Assembly (NCBI GenBank): GCA_919902995.1
Contig: CAKKSD010000001.1
Location: forward strand, 1 to 52,303
Source of the DNA: Thermodesulfovibrionia bacterium
GTDB taxonomy: Bacteria; Nitrospirota; Thermodesulfovibrionia; JACRGW01
Length of the DNA: 52,303 nt
Direction of reading: 5' to 3'
The notes below the pieces were generated by a model. The model did not search any database, was not told the DNA's origin, and saw only the letters and a list, made by a program, of their open reading frames with translations. Every line of letters starts with the position of its first letter. Within the stretch, counting starts at the first letter, position 1. Below, in pieces: positions 25,206 to 34,104 of this stretch. A program made the translations under genes and the position numbers.

Positions 25206-26920
25206 ATCTAACGAAATTAAAAAAATTATTATCCTCAGGAGAGACCGAAACTGTAGAGTTTAAGGAAAAGCCTAATGAATCGTTCTATAAAAACATTTCA
25301 TCTTTTGCAAACACAAAAGGTGGAATAATTCTGCTCGGAGTTGATAAGAAATCTAATATTATTGGAATTGAGACCACCTCAAAGTTTCTTGAAGATTTGA
25401 CTAATCGCATTGTAAACAAACTATCCATCTATCCTGAAATAGATACGATAGACATAAATAGGAAAAGAGTCATTGCTGTAAAGATAATTCGTTCTGGTTT
25501 CCCTGTCTCATATGAGGGGCGATATTATGAACGTGTTGGAAATACAACACGGGAGATGAATTCCGAAAAGCTCCGTGCATTGCTTTCAGGCAATAAACCA
25601 TGGGATTCCCTGACAGGTAAGTATTCCCTCGAAGAAATAGATGCCGGGACTATTGACCTCTTTGTCCGCCTTGCTGTTGATAAAAAACGACTGACCGATT
25701 TGTCTTTGAACGATAAGCCTCAGGTAATTCTGGAAAAGCTGGGACTAAGAACAGACAAAAATCTAACAAACGGGGCAATACTCCTTTTTGGCAAAAATCC
25801 TCAAAAACATTTTATCAACCTCTGCGTTCGTATCGGCCGCTTCAAAACAGAGACCACAATAATTGATGACAAATGGGTTAAGGGCAATCTCTTTAAGCAG
25901 TTTGAAGAGACCATTAATCTATTAAAACAGTTCATAAGTGTTAGATACGAGATAAAGGACTTCCAGCGAGAAGACATCTGGGATTATCCAATCCCTGCAC
26001 TCCGTGAAGCTGTGTTGAATGCCATTATTCACAGGGATTACTTCAACATAGCAAATTTCATTTTAATCAAGGTATATGATGACCATATCTGGATTTCCAA
26101 TCCCGGTGGACTTCCTGAAGGCATTACAGTTGAGGAATTGAAAAGACCTCATAAATCCTTTGTCCGCAATCCATTAATTGCCAAGGTATTCTATCTTGCA
26201 GGTTTTATTGAGCAATACGGAAGCGGCACGGTCAGGATGACCGAATGGATGAAAGAGGCAGGACTGCCTGAACCTGAATTCAAAGAAGAGATGGGCGGGT
26301 TCTCTGTTTATTTTTATAAAGATGTTTACACAGAAGAGAATTTAAGAAAGATGGGGCTAAATGAGCGACAGATTAAAGCAGTGATATATGTGAAGGAAAA
26401 GGGGAAGATTACGAATAAGGAGTATCAGGAAATAACAGAAGCTTCTAAACCCACAGCTACGAGGGAACTCAAAACGCTTGTAGATATGAATTTGATAGAA
26501 CAGAAGGGTATAACTGGAAAAGGAACTTTCTATGTACAGATAAAGGGCTCACAAAGGGCTCAAACGGCTCATAAAGGGCTCACAAAGGGCTCAAATGACA
26601 TTCAATTCGCAAGGGAAATAACATATAAAAGGATAAAAGGTCTACTGGAAAAATTTATAGGTGGTAGAAAGAAAGGCATAGCTCTCAGCCATGTAATAGG
26701 ACAAATAAAATCTGCAGCAGCGCACGCAATTTTAAATATAGGGGATTGCGAAGATATTATTAAACAAGTGGATATAGAAATAAGAGAAGGCAAACTTTTT
26801 CCTTTTGGCCCTCTTTCTAAAGAAGAAATGTTACAAAAATTGGAAGAAATTAAAACAGAATTTAAGAAAATTAAATGGGATAAAAATGAAACAAGAAAGT
26901 CTCGAGAATTTTCTCGATAG
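25202..26920 (+). CDS. AlbA_2 / HATPase_c_4 protein embedded in the type I R-M operon
   Basis: This 572-aa protein has an AlbA_2 (Schlafen-like) DNA-binding domain (ETVEFKEKPNESFYKNISSF then ANTKGGIILLGV, ~residues 15-130), a GHKL-fold ATPase_c_4 domain (LREAVLNAIIHRDY, ISNPGGLPEG, GFIEQYGSGTVRM, ~245-375), a winged helix (~390-450), a repetitive linker, and a C-terminal domain of unknown fold (~475-572). Such proteins often sit between hsd genes as presumed regulators or accessories; its role is unknown. It overlaps hsdR by 4 nt and runs 35 nt into hsdS. Confidence 0.85.
   Translation: MNLTKLKKLLSSGETETVEFKEKPNESFYKNISSFANTKGGIILLGVDKKSNIIGIETTSKFLEDLTNRIVNKLSIYPEIDTIDINRKRVIAVKIIRSGFPVSYEGRYYERVGNTTREMNSEKLRALLSGNKPWDSLTGKYSLEEIDAGTIDLFVRLAVDKKRLTDLSLNDKPQVILEKLGLRTDKNLTNGAILLFGKNPQKHFINLCVRIGRFKTETTIIDDKWVKGNLFKQFEETINLLKQFISVRYEIKDFQREDIWDYPIPALREAVLNAIIHRDYFNIANFILIKVYDDHIWISNPGGLPEGITVEELKRPHKSFVRNPLIAKVFYLAGFIEQYGSGTVRMTEWMKEAGLPEPEFKEEMGGFSVYFYKDVYTEENLRKMGLNERQIKAVIYVKEKGKITNKEYQEITEASKPTATRELKTLVDMNLIEQKGITGKGTFYVQIKGSQRAQTAHKGLTKGSNDIQFAREITYKRIKGLLEKFIGGRKKGIALSHVIGQIKSAAAHAILNIGDCEDIIKQVDIEIREGKLFPFGPLSKEEMLQKLEEIKTEFKKIKWDKNETRKSREFSR
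26542..26596 (+). repeat. Short direct repeats inside the AlbA_2/ATPase gene
   Basis: The motif AAAGGGCTCA recurs four times (from 26542, 26553, 26573 and 26584) with a related ACGGCTCAT unit between, forming a ~31-bp unit repeated almost twice. It encodes a KGxxxAQ-type linker between the winged helix and the C-terminal domain. Units of 10-11 bp are not a multiple of three, so slippage would shift the frame. Confidence 0.75.
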
Positions 26921-28124
26921 GGAAGAAAGTGAAGGATACTCTACTCTCCCATCCGGCTGGCGATGGGTGAGGCTGGGAGAGGTGTGTGAGTTTCTTGATA
27001 GTAAGAGAATCCCTGTAAATGACGCAGAAAGACAAAAAAGGATTGTAGGGAAAAAGCAATCTGAACTTTATCCATATTATGGTGCAAATGGTCAAGTCGG
27101 TTGGATAGATGGTTACCTGTTTGATGAAGAATTAGTATTATTGGCGGAGGATGGTGGATTTTTTGGGTCTTTAGAGAGACCTATTGCATATAGGGTTAGT
27201 GCTAAATGCTGGGTTAACAACCATGCACATGTTCTAAGGGCTAAAAGAGACATGATAGATGTAGATTGGCTTTACTTTACTCTCGCAATTCGTCCTGACA
27301 TAATTGAATTTGTTTCTGGAACAACTCGTCCAAAACTAAATCAAGAACAAGCATCACTTATTCCTATTCTCCTTCCGCCTGTTTCTATTCAGCACCGCAT
27401 CGCTGCAAAACTTCAGGAACTCATGCAAGAAATCTACAATCTAAAATCTGCAATCATCAATCAATCTGAGGCAGCCAAAGCCCTTCCCTCCGCATACCTG
27501 CGACAAGTTTTTGAAAGCGAAGAGGCAAAGAAGTGGGAGAGAAAGAGGTTGGGGGAGGTGTGTGAAAAAATTATTGGTGGAGGAACTCCAAGCAGAGGAT
27601 GCCCAGAATATTGGGGAGGTTCAATTTATTGGTTATCACCAAGCGAGTTAGAAGAGGAGAAATTGAACTATGTAAGCCAGACAAAAGAAAAAATAACAGA
27701 AGAAGGTTCAAATAATAGTAATGCAAAAATAGTTCCGCCTAAATCAGTATTGTTAAGCTGCACTGCAAGTGTAGGAAAAGTTGCGATAAGTGAAGTTCCT
27801 CTAACTACAAATCAACAGTTTAATTCTTTCGTTCTTAAAAATACGATGGCTATTCCTGACTTCGTAGCGTATTATCTGATTTATAGAAAAGATGATATAA
27901 AACAACTGGGAGGTAAAACTACATTCACATTTATATCTAAAGATGAAATTGCTGATTTACTGCTTCTCCTTCCATCTCTAAAAGAACAGAAGCTCATTGC
28001 CTCTGAACTCAAAGAAAAAATGGCACAGGTTGAAAATTTGCAATCTAAAATTTACAATCATCAATCCGCAATAGATGCCTTGCCGCAGGCAATTTTAAGG
28101 AAAGCGTTTAGGGGGGAGTTATGA
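26886..28124 (+). CDS. hsdS: Type I restriction-modification specificity subunit
   Basis: HsdS sets the DNA target for HsdM and HsdR. Two target-recognition domains are visible: TRD1 (LPSGWRWVRLGEVCEFLDSK to ~residue 175) and TRD2 (WERKRLGEVCEKIIGGGTPS to ~370). Each is followed by a conserved helix (PVSIQHRIAAKLQELMQEI and SLKEQKLIASELKEKMAQV). The open frame extends upstream to 26805 inside the preceding gene, but ATG 26886 just before the first TRD is the likely start, giving 412 aa. The two different TRDs imply an asymmetric bipartite site. Confidence 0.92.
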   Translation: MKQESLENFLDREESEGYSTLPSGWRWVRLGEVCEFLDSKRIPVNDAERQKRIVGKKQSELYPYYGANGQVGWIDGYLFDEELVLLAEDGGFFGSLERPIAYRVSAKCWVNNHAHVLRAKRDMIDVDWLYFTLAIRPDIIEFVSGTTRPKLNQEQASLIPILLPPVSIQHRIAAKLQELMQEIYNLKSAIINQSEAAKALPSAYLRQVFESEEAKKWERKRLGEVCEKIIGGGTPSRGCPEYWGGSIYWLSPSELEEEKLNYVSQTKEKITEEGSNNSNAKIVPPKSVLLSCTASVGKVAISEVPLTTNQQFNSFVLKNTMAIPDFVAYYLIYRKDDIKQLGGKTTFTFISKDEIADLLLLLPSLKEQKLIASELKEKMAQVENLQSKIYNHQSAIDALPQAILRKAFRGEL

Positions 28125-29236
28125 TGAATAATTTAAATCCGAAAGAAAAGTTAGTTATTGGCTCTCAGCTTCAACAAGCAAGAAAACTGATGCAATTAAC
28201 ACCCGAAGAAGTAGCACAGGAGATAAATGTTGAATCGCAAGATATGGTAAGCTGGGAAGAAGAAAAAACAAGGCCCAGTTTAAAGCAACTTGAGGAATTA
28301 GCCAAACTTTACGGCAGAGAGATCGGCTACTTTTTAAGAGAAACCCCGACTCCACCAGAGAAGATGGAATTTCGTGGAAAACTTGGACAATCTTTAAGAA
28401 ATCTATCTAAAGAAGCAAAAATTGTATTAGCAAGATTTGATGAACTCTGCCGAACTGCCTTGGAGTTTGAAAGTCTTCTGAATAAAAAACGAGAGATTAA
28501 GCTCCCTACATTCAAAGAATCTAATCGTCCCAAAATAGTTGCGCAAGGTTTAAGAAGGAAATTCAATGTGGGCGATAAACCTCTGCTCGATTTAAGAGGC
28601 CGCTTAGAAGATGAAGGTGTCCGTATCTTTGAATCACCTGTTCCAGAAGATGCCTTTTCAGGTTTTTCATACTGGCATAAAGAATACGGTCCATGTATTT
28701 TACTTAATGCCAATGAGCTAAAAGTAAGAAGAAATTTTACTTTAGCCCATGAACTGGCGCACCTTCTTTATAGCCATGGCTCATCCCTTTGTTATATACC
28801 CTTAAAAGTTAGCGAAGTCTCAAGGGGTATAGAATATAAAGCTAACCAAGTTGCAATTGAATTGTTATTACCCGAAGAAGCAATTACGGAAGATTTTAGA
28901 AAAAGAAATCTTTCAAGAACTCCGTCAGAAAATGAACTGGTTCAAATGGCCTACTACAAGTGGGGGGTAAGTATCCAAGCATTAGGTTATAGGTTGGAAA
29001 ATTTGGATTTAATAAAAAGAGGACACACCGACACTCTTTTAGAAACTAAACCATCACACTTTAGAGGTAAGAAGGGGCCAAGAACTCCAGGCTGGGAAAA
29101 ACAACTTGGTAAACAATTCGTAAAAACATCTGTGGAGGTTTATCAGAAAAACTTTGTTTCTATCGGTAAACTTGCGGAGATCTGGCAGATTCCTATTAGA
29201 AAAGTTTTTGAGCGAATAGAACATAAAGAAAAATAG
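28121..29236 (+). CDS. XRE-family HTH fused to ImmA/IrrE metallopeptidase
   Basis: This 371-aa protein has an N-terminal XRE helix-turn-helix (LQQARKLMQLTPEEVAQEIN to LAKLYGREIGYFL, ~residues 17-68) and an ImmA/IrrE zinc peptidase domain with FTLAHELAHLLYSHG near residue 207. The combination is typical of toxin-antitoxin or phage-type regulators. It overlaps hsdS by 4 nt and precedes a PIN protein, a known kind of pairing. GGGGGGAG just upstream better suits the second ATG (28124). It may regulate the PIN protein or the whole R-M operon; this is inference. Confidence 0.88.
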   Translation: MMNNLNPKEKLVIGSQLQQARKLMQLTPEEVAQEINVESQDMVSWEEEKTRPSLKQLEELAKLYGREIGYFLRETPTPPEKMEFRGKLGQSLRNLSKEAKIVLARFDELCRTALEFESLLNKKREIKLPTFKESNRPKIVAQGLRRKFNVGDKPLLDLRGRLEDEGVRIFESPVPEDAFSGFSYWHKEYGPCILLNANELKVRRNFTLAHELAHLLYSHGSSLCYIPLKVSEVSRGIEYKANQVAIELLLPEEAITEDFRKRNLSRTPSENELVQMAYYKWGVSIQALGYRLENLDLIKRGHTDTLLETKPSHFRGKKGPRTPGWEKQLGKQFVKTSVEVYQKNFVSIGKLAEIWQIPIRKVFERIEHKEK

Positions 29237-29246
29237 CTTGTCTACG

Positions 29247-29657
29247 ATGAAGAAAAGAGTTTTTCAAAAGACATTGTTTCCATATGTGATTGATGCCTCA
29301 TCGCTCATAAATATTGAACGGAACAAAAAGATGATCCAGCTTCGAAAACACAAAGGGGAGATTCTAATGCCTGAGAAAGTCGCTGAAGAAGTAAACCAAC
29401 CAAATACTCCGTTATCAAGATTTATTGATAGTTATCCTCAAGTTATAACCCAATTTCATGATAATGAAGAAGAGGAATATTTGCGAGTTAGAAGCCAAGT
29501 TGGTATAGATGATGGAGAGGCGGCTGCGATTGCTATTGCTTTCAAGCGAAAGTTACCTCTAGTTATAGAAGATAAAAAAGGAAAAGCAAAAGCTGAAAAT
29601 CACGGAATCCAAACTTTTGATTGGAAATATTTTCTTAGAGAAGAGAAAAGTGGCTAA
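29247..29657 (+). CDS. PIN-domain protein (DUF3368-like), partner of XRE-ImmA
   Basis: This protein of ~136 aa has PIN acidic residues: YVIDASSLINIER at the start, a Glu in MPEKVAEEVNQ, and IDDGEAAAIAIAFKRKLPLV followed by EDKKGKAKAE. It is probably an RNase toxin held by the XRE-ImmA protein upstream. Start options are TTG 29238 and ATG 29247; the ATG is chosen, but neither has a clear ribosome site. The 3' end overlaps hsdM by 8 nt. Confidence 0.8.
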   Translation: MKKRVFQKTLFPYVIDASSLINIERNKKMIQLRKHKGEILMPEKVAEEVNQPNTPLSRFIDSYPQVITQFHDNEEEEYLRVRSQVGIDDGEAAAIAIAFKRKLPLVIEDKKGKAKAENHGIQTFDWKYFLREEKSG

Positions 29658-31167
29658 CTCCCGCAAACTTACATCCCCTCAATCCCTGAACTCCTATATC
29701 AAAGGCATCTGCGATATTATGCGGAGGTCGGGGAGGGCTGGGGCGCTACAGTATGTTCCTGAGCTTACATGGATGCTTTTTTTGAGAATATTGGATGTAA
29801 ATGAAGAAAGGGAGCAGGAACGGGCTAATGCCTTGGGTGTGGAATTTACCCCTTCGCTAAAATACCCCTATCGCTGGAGAGACTGGGCTTCTCCTGACGG
29901 AAAGAAACGGAAAGAACTTCAGGAAGGTGCTTTTGGGGCATTCATGCCATTTGTGAATGGTGAACTTATTTCCTATCTGAGAAATCTTGAAAATAAGCCC
30001 GGCGCGACTTCCCGTCAGAAGATTATCAGTGAAATATTCTCTCCAATTGAAAAAACAGGCATTGATACAGAACGCAACCTTCTGGATATTCTGGATAAAA
30101 TCAATGAACTCTCGTTAGCAGATATTGATGAAACCCATATGTTTACTCTCTCTCAGGTGTATGAAGGCTTGCTCTTAAAAATGGGAGAGAAAAACAATGA
30201 CGGAGGGCAGTTTTTTACACCGAGAGAGGTTATCCGCGTAATGGCACAGGTGATTAACCCTCAAATTGGCGAAACTGTCTATGACCCATGCTGCGGGACT
30301 GGCGGCTTTCTTGCTCAGGCTTATATGCATATGAGAGAGAAGGCTAAGACAGCAGATGATATCGAAACCCTCAAGACCAGAACTTTCTATGGCAGGGAAA
30401 AGGAAAATCTCATCTATCCAATCGCACTTGCAAACCTTGTGCTTCACGAGATTGACGAGTCTCATATCTGGCATGGAAATACCTTAACAGGACTTGAGGT
30501 TTACGGCGGGCTTTTTCAGGAAGCGCCAGGGCTTTTTGATGTTGTCCTTACCAATCCCCCTTTTGGTGGTAAGGAAGGGAAAGATGCACAGACACGCTTT
30601 GCATATAAAACAAGTTCAACTCAAGTATTGTTTTTGCAACATGTAATAGATAGCCTTAAACCTGGAGGAAGGTGCGGGATTGTAATGGACGAAGGCGTAC
30701 TCTTCCGCACAAATGAGAATGCCTTTGTCCAGACTAAAAGAAAATTGCTTAATGAATGTAATCTATTCTGCATTGTAAGCCTCCCTCCAAAAGTCTTTTT
30801 GAATGCAGGTGCTGCAAGCAAGACCAATCTCTTATTTTTCGTAAAAGGTGAACCAACAAGAGAAATCTGGTATTACGATTTGTCTGACTTCAACGTGACT
30901 AAAAAACAGCCTTTCACATTGCAGCACTTTGATGACTTCTTTAAGCTCTTTAACCCTTCAACTCTCAAACTTTCTGAAAGCGAGCACTCATGGAGTGTGC
31001 CAATAGAGGAAATAGAAAAGAAAAACTTCGACATCAAAGCGGTAAACCCAAACCGAAAAGACGAGGGAGACAAACGCACACCCGAAGAACTACTTGGTAT
31101 CATTGAATTACAGACAAAGGAAATACAAAATACCTTGATAACATTAAGGAATAAAAATCTGCTATGA
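29650..31167 (+). CDS. hsdM: Type I restriction-modification DNA methyltransferase subunit
   Basis: HsdM N6-methylates adenine in the target set by HsdS. It has an N-terminal HsdM_N region (LNSYIKGICDIMRRSGRAGA, VPELTWMLFLRILDV), SAM motif I YDPCCGTGGFLAQA near residue 211, and the catalytic NPPF motif (VVLTNPPFGG, ~300). The frame is open from TTG 29617, but GTG 29650, overlapping the PIN stop and placed after GAGAAGAG, gives the usual N-terminus and 505 aa. It is last in the operon instead of first as in most type I systems. Its TGA lies within the larC start. Confidence 0.93.
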   Translation: MANSRKLTSPQSLNSYIKGICDIMRRSGRAGALQYVPELTWMLFLRILDVNEEREQERANALGVEFTPSLKYPYRWRDWASPDGKKRKELQEGAFGAFMPFVNGELISYLRNLENKPGATSRQKIISEIFSPIEKTGIDTERNLLDILDKINELSLADIDETHMFTLSQVYEGLLLKMGEKNNDGGQFFTPREVIRVMAQVINPQIGETVYDPCCGTGGFLAQAYMHMREKAKTADDIETLKTRTFYGREKENLIYPIALANLVLHEIDESHIWHGNTLTGLEVYGGLFQEAPGLFDVVLTNPPFGGKEGKDAQTRFAYKTSSTQVLFLQHVIDSLKPGGRCGIVMDEGVLFRTNENAFVQTKRKLLNECNLFCIVSLPPKVFLNAGAASKTNLLFFVKGEPTREIWYYDLSDFNVTKKQPFTLQHFDDFFKLFNPSTLKLSESEHSWSVPIEEIEKKNFDIKAVNPNRKDEGDKRTPEELLGIIELQTKEIQNTLITLRNKNLL

Positions 31168-32375
31168 TGAAAATGCGATTAGCCTATTTTGACTGTTTCT
31201 CTGGGATAAGCGGGGATATGATACTCGGTGCTATGTTGGATGCAGGGCTTTCCCTGAATAAACTCAAAAGAGAACTCTCTAAGCTGAAGCTGAAGGGTTA
31301 TAGATTAAAGGAAGAGAAGGTAAAGAGAGCTGGAATCAGAGCTACAAAGGTGGATGTCTTAATAAAACAGGGGTCAAGGGTCAAGGGTCAAGGAACAGAG
31401 GGAAAAAGATGGAAAGATGTTGATAGAATTATTAAGGCATCATCCCTTTCATCAGAGATAAAAGAAAAAGGACTTAAGATAATGAGGAGGCTTTTTGAGG
31501 CAGAAGGTAAGGTTCATGGAGAGAGCCCTGAAAAAGTTCACTTACATGAACTCGGTGCAATCGATTGCATCATTGATGTCTTCGGAGCAATAATCGGCCT
31601 TAATCTTTTGAATATAAAGAAAGTCTATTCATCCCCTTTAAACCTTGGAAGTGGTTTTGTTACAGCAGAACATGGAGACCTTCCTGTCCCTGCGCCTGCT
31701 ACTGCAGAGATACTGAAAGATATCCCCGCATACTCTACTGGAATACCCTATGAACTCACAACACCTACAGGTGCTGCCATCATTACAGCTATTTCCGATG
31801 GCTTTATTCCTATGCCACAGCTTAAGATCGAGAGAATAGGTTACGGAGCAGGGAGTAAAGATATAAAAGGCCAGCCTAATGTTCTGAGACTCTTTATTGG
31901 TGAAGCCAGTATGGATTATGATAAGGATGAGGTGGTTGTGATCGAGACAAATATTGACGATATGAATCCACAGGTCTATGAACATCTCATCGAAAGACTC
32001 CTCGAAGATGGTGCACTCGATGCCTATGTAACCCCGATAATGATGAAGAAAAACAGACCTGGCCATCTTCTCACAGTCCTTGCTGAAAGGAAGAAGATAG
32101 ATGTCCTGATAGATATAATCTTCAGAGAGACCACGACCTTTGGTGTAAGATTCTATAGTGTCTCAAGAAATAAATTGTCAAAAGAGATAAAGAAGGTTAA
32201 CACAAGATATGGTAATATCAAGGTGAAAATAGGGTATAGAGGGGATAGTATATTTACGATCACACCTGAATACGAAGACTGCAAGGCAATTGCGATCGAT
32301 AAGGGTTTACCTTTGAAGACCGTTATAGATGAGGCAAAAAGAAAGGCTGATTCAATCCAAGATGAAAAGAAATAA
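31164..32375 (+). CDS. larC: LarC, nickel insertion enzyme for the nickel-pincer cofactor
   Basis: LarC inserts Ni into the pincer nucleotide cofactor using CTP. It is one unbroken 403-aa frame, unlike the split/frameshifted larC1-larC2 of lactobacilli. Motifs are [70 protein letters not shown] and [11 protein letters not shown]. ATGs occur at 31164, 31167 and 31173; family alignment favours 31173 (MRLAYFDC). All lie on the hsdM stop codon, so translation is coupled to the R-M operon. Three 7-bp repeats lie at 31371-31391. Confidence 0.93.
   Translation: MMKMRLAYFDCFSGISGDMILGAMLDAGLSLNKLKRELSKLKLKGYRLKEEKVKRAGIRATKVDVLIKQGSRVKGQGTEGKRWKDVDRIIKASSLSSEIKEKGLKIMRRLFEAEGKVHGESPEKVHLHELGAIDCIIDVFGAIIGLNLLNIKKVYSSPLNLGSGFVTAEHGDLPVPAPATAEILKDIPAYSTGIPYELTTPTGAAIITAISDGFIPMPQLKIERIGYGAGSKDIKGQPNVLRLFIGEASMDYDKDEVVVIETNIDDMNPQVYEHLIERLLEDGALDAYVTPIMMKKNRPGHLLTVLAERKKIDVLIDIIFRETTTFGVRFYSVSRNKLSKEIKKVNTRYGNIKVKIGYRGDSIFTITPEYEDCKAIAIDKGLPLKTVIDEAKRKADSIQDEKK
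31371..31391 (+). repeat. Heptanucleotide tandem repeat in larC
   Basis: GGGTCAA is repeated three times without interruption inside the larC frame, encoding a surface-loop-like segment (GSRVKGQG). The unit is not a multiple of three, so gain or loss of one unit would frameshift the gene. Confidence 0.9.
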
Positions 32376-34104
32376 AAAGGTAAGGATAGCCCTTGCCCAG
32401 ATAAACCCGACAGTCGGGGATCTTACGGGGAACATTAAGAAGATAGTAGATTATATAAAGAAGGCAAAGAAATCTGGAGCACACCTCGTAGTTTTTCCTG
32501 AACTTGCAATTACAGGTTATCCCCCTGAAGACCTTCTCCTTAAACCACACTTTATAAAGGATAATTTCAAGGCGCTTAAGGAAGTTCAAGGATATACAAA
32601 AGGAATTACTGCAATTGTTGGCTTTGTTGACAAGAAGAGCGATTCCAGCTTGAAGGACAGGACAGGTATATATAATGCCGCTGCTATTATGAACAATCGA
32701 AAATTGATAGATATTTATCATAAGGTACTCCTTCCGAACTATGGGGTGTTTGATGAATTCAGGTATTTTAGACCAGGCAAAAGATATCCTGTCTATTTCT
32801 TTAACGGTATCCTCATCGGTGTGAATATATGTGAGGATATATGGTTTCCCGATGGGCCTACAAAGTTTCAGGCAAAGGCAGGGGCAAAACTGATAATCAA
32901 TATAAATGGTTCTCCCTATCATGCAGGCAAGCGATTATTAAGAGAAAAGATGTTGATCAGCAGGGCAAAAGAAAATAAGGTTATAATAGCCTATGTGAAT
33001 CTTATAGGCGGGCAGGACGAACTCGTCTTCGATGGTCAGAGCATCATTGTAAATGAAAAAGGAGATGTAGTAGCAAGGGGCAAGGCCTTTGAGGAGGAAC
33101 TTATATTATATGATATAGATATACCCGACCGGCGATCAGTTAAAAGTCGTGAGTCAAGATCCAAGGGTCAAAAGATCGAAAGGATCGTAATAACCAAAGA
33201 ACATCTTTCAGTCCTATCCACTCCAATCCCTGAGAGAGAGATAAAACCACTTTCCGAGATTGAAGAAATATACGGAGCCCTTGTCATGGGAACTAAAGAC
33301 TATGTGGAGAAGAATGGTTTTAAAAAAGTAATTATAAGTCTCAGTGGTGGAGTGGATTCCTCCCTTGTCGCCGCTATTGCGGTTGATGCTATCGGAAGGG
33401 ACAATGTAACCGGGCTCTTCCTCCCTTCTCCTTATACCTCACAGAAAAGTAAGGAAGATACCTATAAGCTCGTGAGAAACTTAGGAATAAGATTAATAGA
33501 GATACCGATTACAGAGATATACGAGCAATACCTTAAGAACCTCTCGGAGGATTTTAAAGGCTTACCACAGGATACGACAGAGGAAAACCTCCAGGCAAGA
33601 ATAAGGGGTAATATCCTTATGGCCTTCTCGAATAAGTTCGGCTGGCTTGTCCTAACAACAGGAAATAAATCCGAGATGAGTGTGGGCTATGCAACCCTCT
33701 ATGGCGATATGGCAGGAGGGTTTGCAGTAATAAAGGATGTCCCCAAGACAATGGTTTATAAACTTTGCGAATACAGAAATAAAAGGGAAGGGAATCCCTT
33801 GATACCACAAAGGGTTCTCTGGAAAGAACCTTCAGCAGAACTAAAACCTGACCAGAGGGATTCTGATGTCCTACCTCCTTATGAAGTACTCGACCCAATA
33901 CTCAAGGCGTATATAGAAGATGACAGAAGTTTTGAAGAAATATTGAAGATGGGCTGTGATATCGCATGTGCTCAGAATGTAGTGAAGATGATAGACCGCA
34001 GTGAATATAAGAGGCGGCAGGCCCCTCCGGGTATAAAGATTACACCGAGGGCCTTCGGCAGGGACAGGAGGTTTCCGATAACGAATAAATACAGGAGCTA
34101 TTGA
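32362..34104 (+). CDS. nadE: Glutamine-dependent NAD+ synthetase
   Basis: NadE amidates NaAD to NAD+. An N-terminal carbon-nitrogen hydrolase (glutaminase) domain has the Glu-Lys-Cys triad in [32 protein letters not shown] and [11 protein letters not shown]. The C-terminal synthetase domain has the P-loop [14 protein letters not shown], then [20 protein letters not shown] and [15 protein letters not shown]. The frame opens at 32329, but ATG 32362, overlapping the larC end by 14 nt, gives the family start (580 aa). LarB also uses NaAD, which may explain the link to the lar genes. Confidence 0.95.
   Translation: MKRNKKVRIALAQINPTVGDLTGNIKKIVDYIKKAKKSGAHLVVFPELAITGYPPEDLLLKPHFIKDNFKALKEVQGYTKGITAIVGFVDKKSDSSLKDRTGIYNAAAIMNNRKLIDIYHKVLLPNYGVFDEFRYFRPGKRYPVYFFNGILIGVNICEDIWFPDGPTKFQAKAGAKLIININGSPYHAGKRLLREKMLISRAKENKVIIAYVNLIGGQDELVFDGQSIIVNEKGDVVARGKAFEEELILYDIDIPDRRSVKSRESRSKGQKIERIVITKEHLSVLSTPIPEREIKPLSEIEEIYGALVMGTKDYVEKNGFKKVIISLSGGVDSSLVAAIAVDAIGRDNVTGLFLPSPYTSQKSKEDTYKLVRNLGIRLIEIPITEIYEQYLKNLSEDFKGLPQDTTEENLQARIRGNILMAFSNKFGWLVLTTGNKSEMSVGYATLYGDMAGGFAVIKDVPKTMVYKLCEYRNKREGNPLIPQRVLWKEPSAELKPDQRDSDVLPPYEVLDPILKAYIEDDRSFEEILKMGCDIACAQNVVKMIDRSEYKRRQAPPGIKITPRAFGRDRRFPITNKYRSY
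33151..33171 (+). repeat. Degenerate heptanucleotide repeat in nadE
   Basis: GAGTCAA, GATCCAA and GGGTCAA stand head to tail in the linker between the glutaminase and synthetase domains, the same repeat type as in larC. Confidence 0.6.

Noticed and set aside
26542-26596. CRISPR-like short repeats
   Set aside because: Units are ~10 bp without spacers and lie in a coding frame; no cas genes are present.
26805-26885. HsdS beginning at 26805 inside the preceding gene
   Set aside because: The added residues are a lysine-rich shadow of the upstream frame; ATG 26886 fits the first recognition domain.
22044-31167. Prophage or transposon carrying the defence genes
   Set aside because: No integrase, transposase, tRNA target or flanking direct repeats were seen at the two borders.
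31164-32375. Programmed frameshift in larC as in lactobacilli
   Set aside because: The frame is continuous across the region that joins the two LarC parts.
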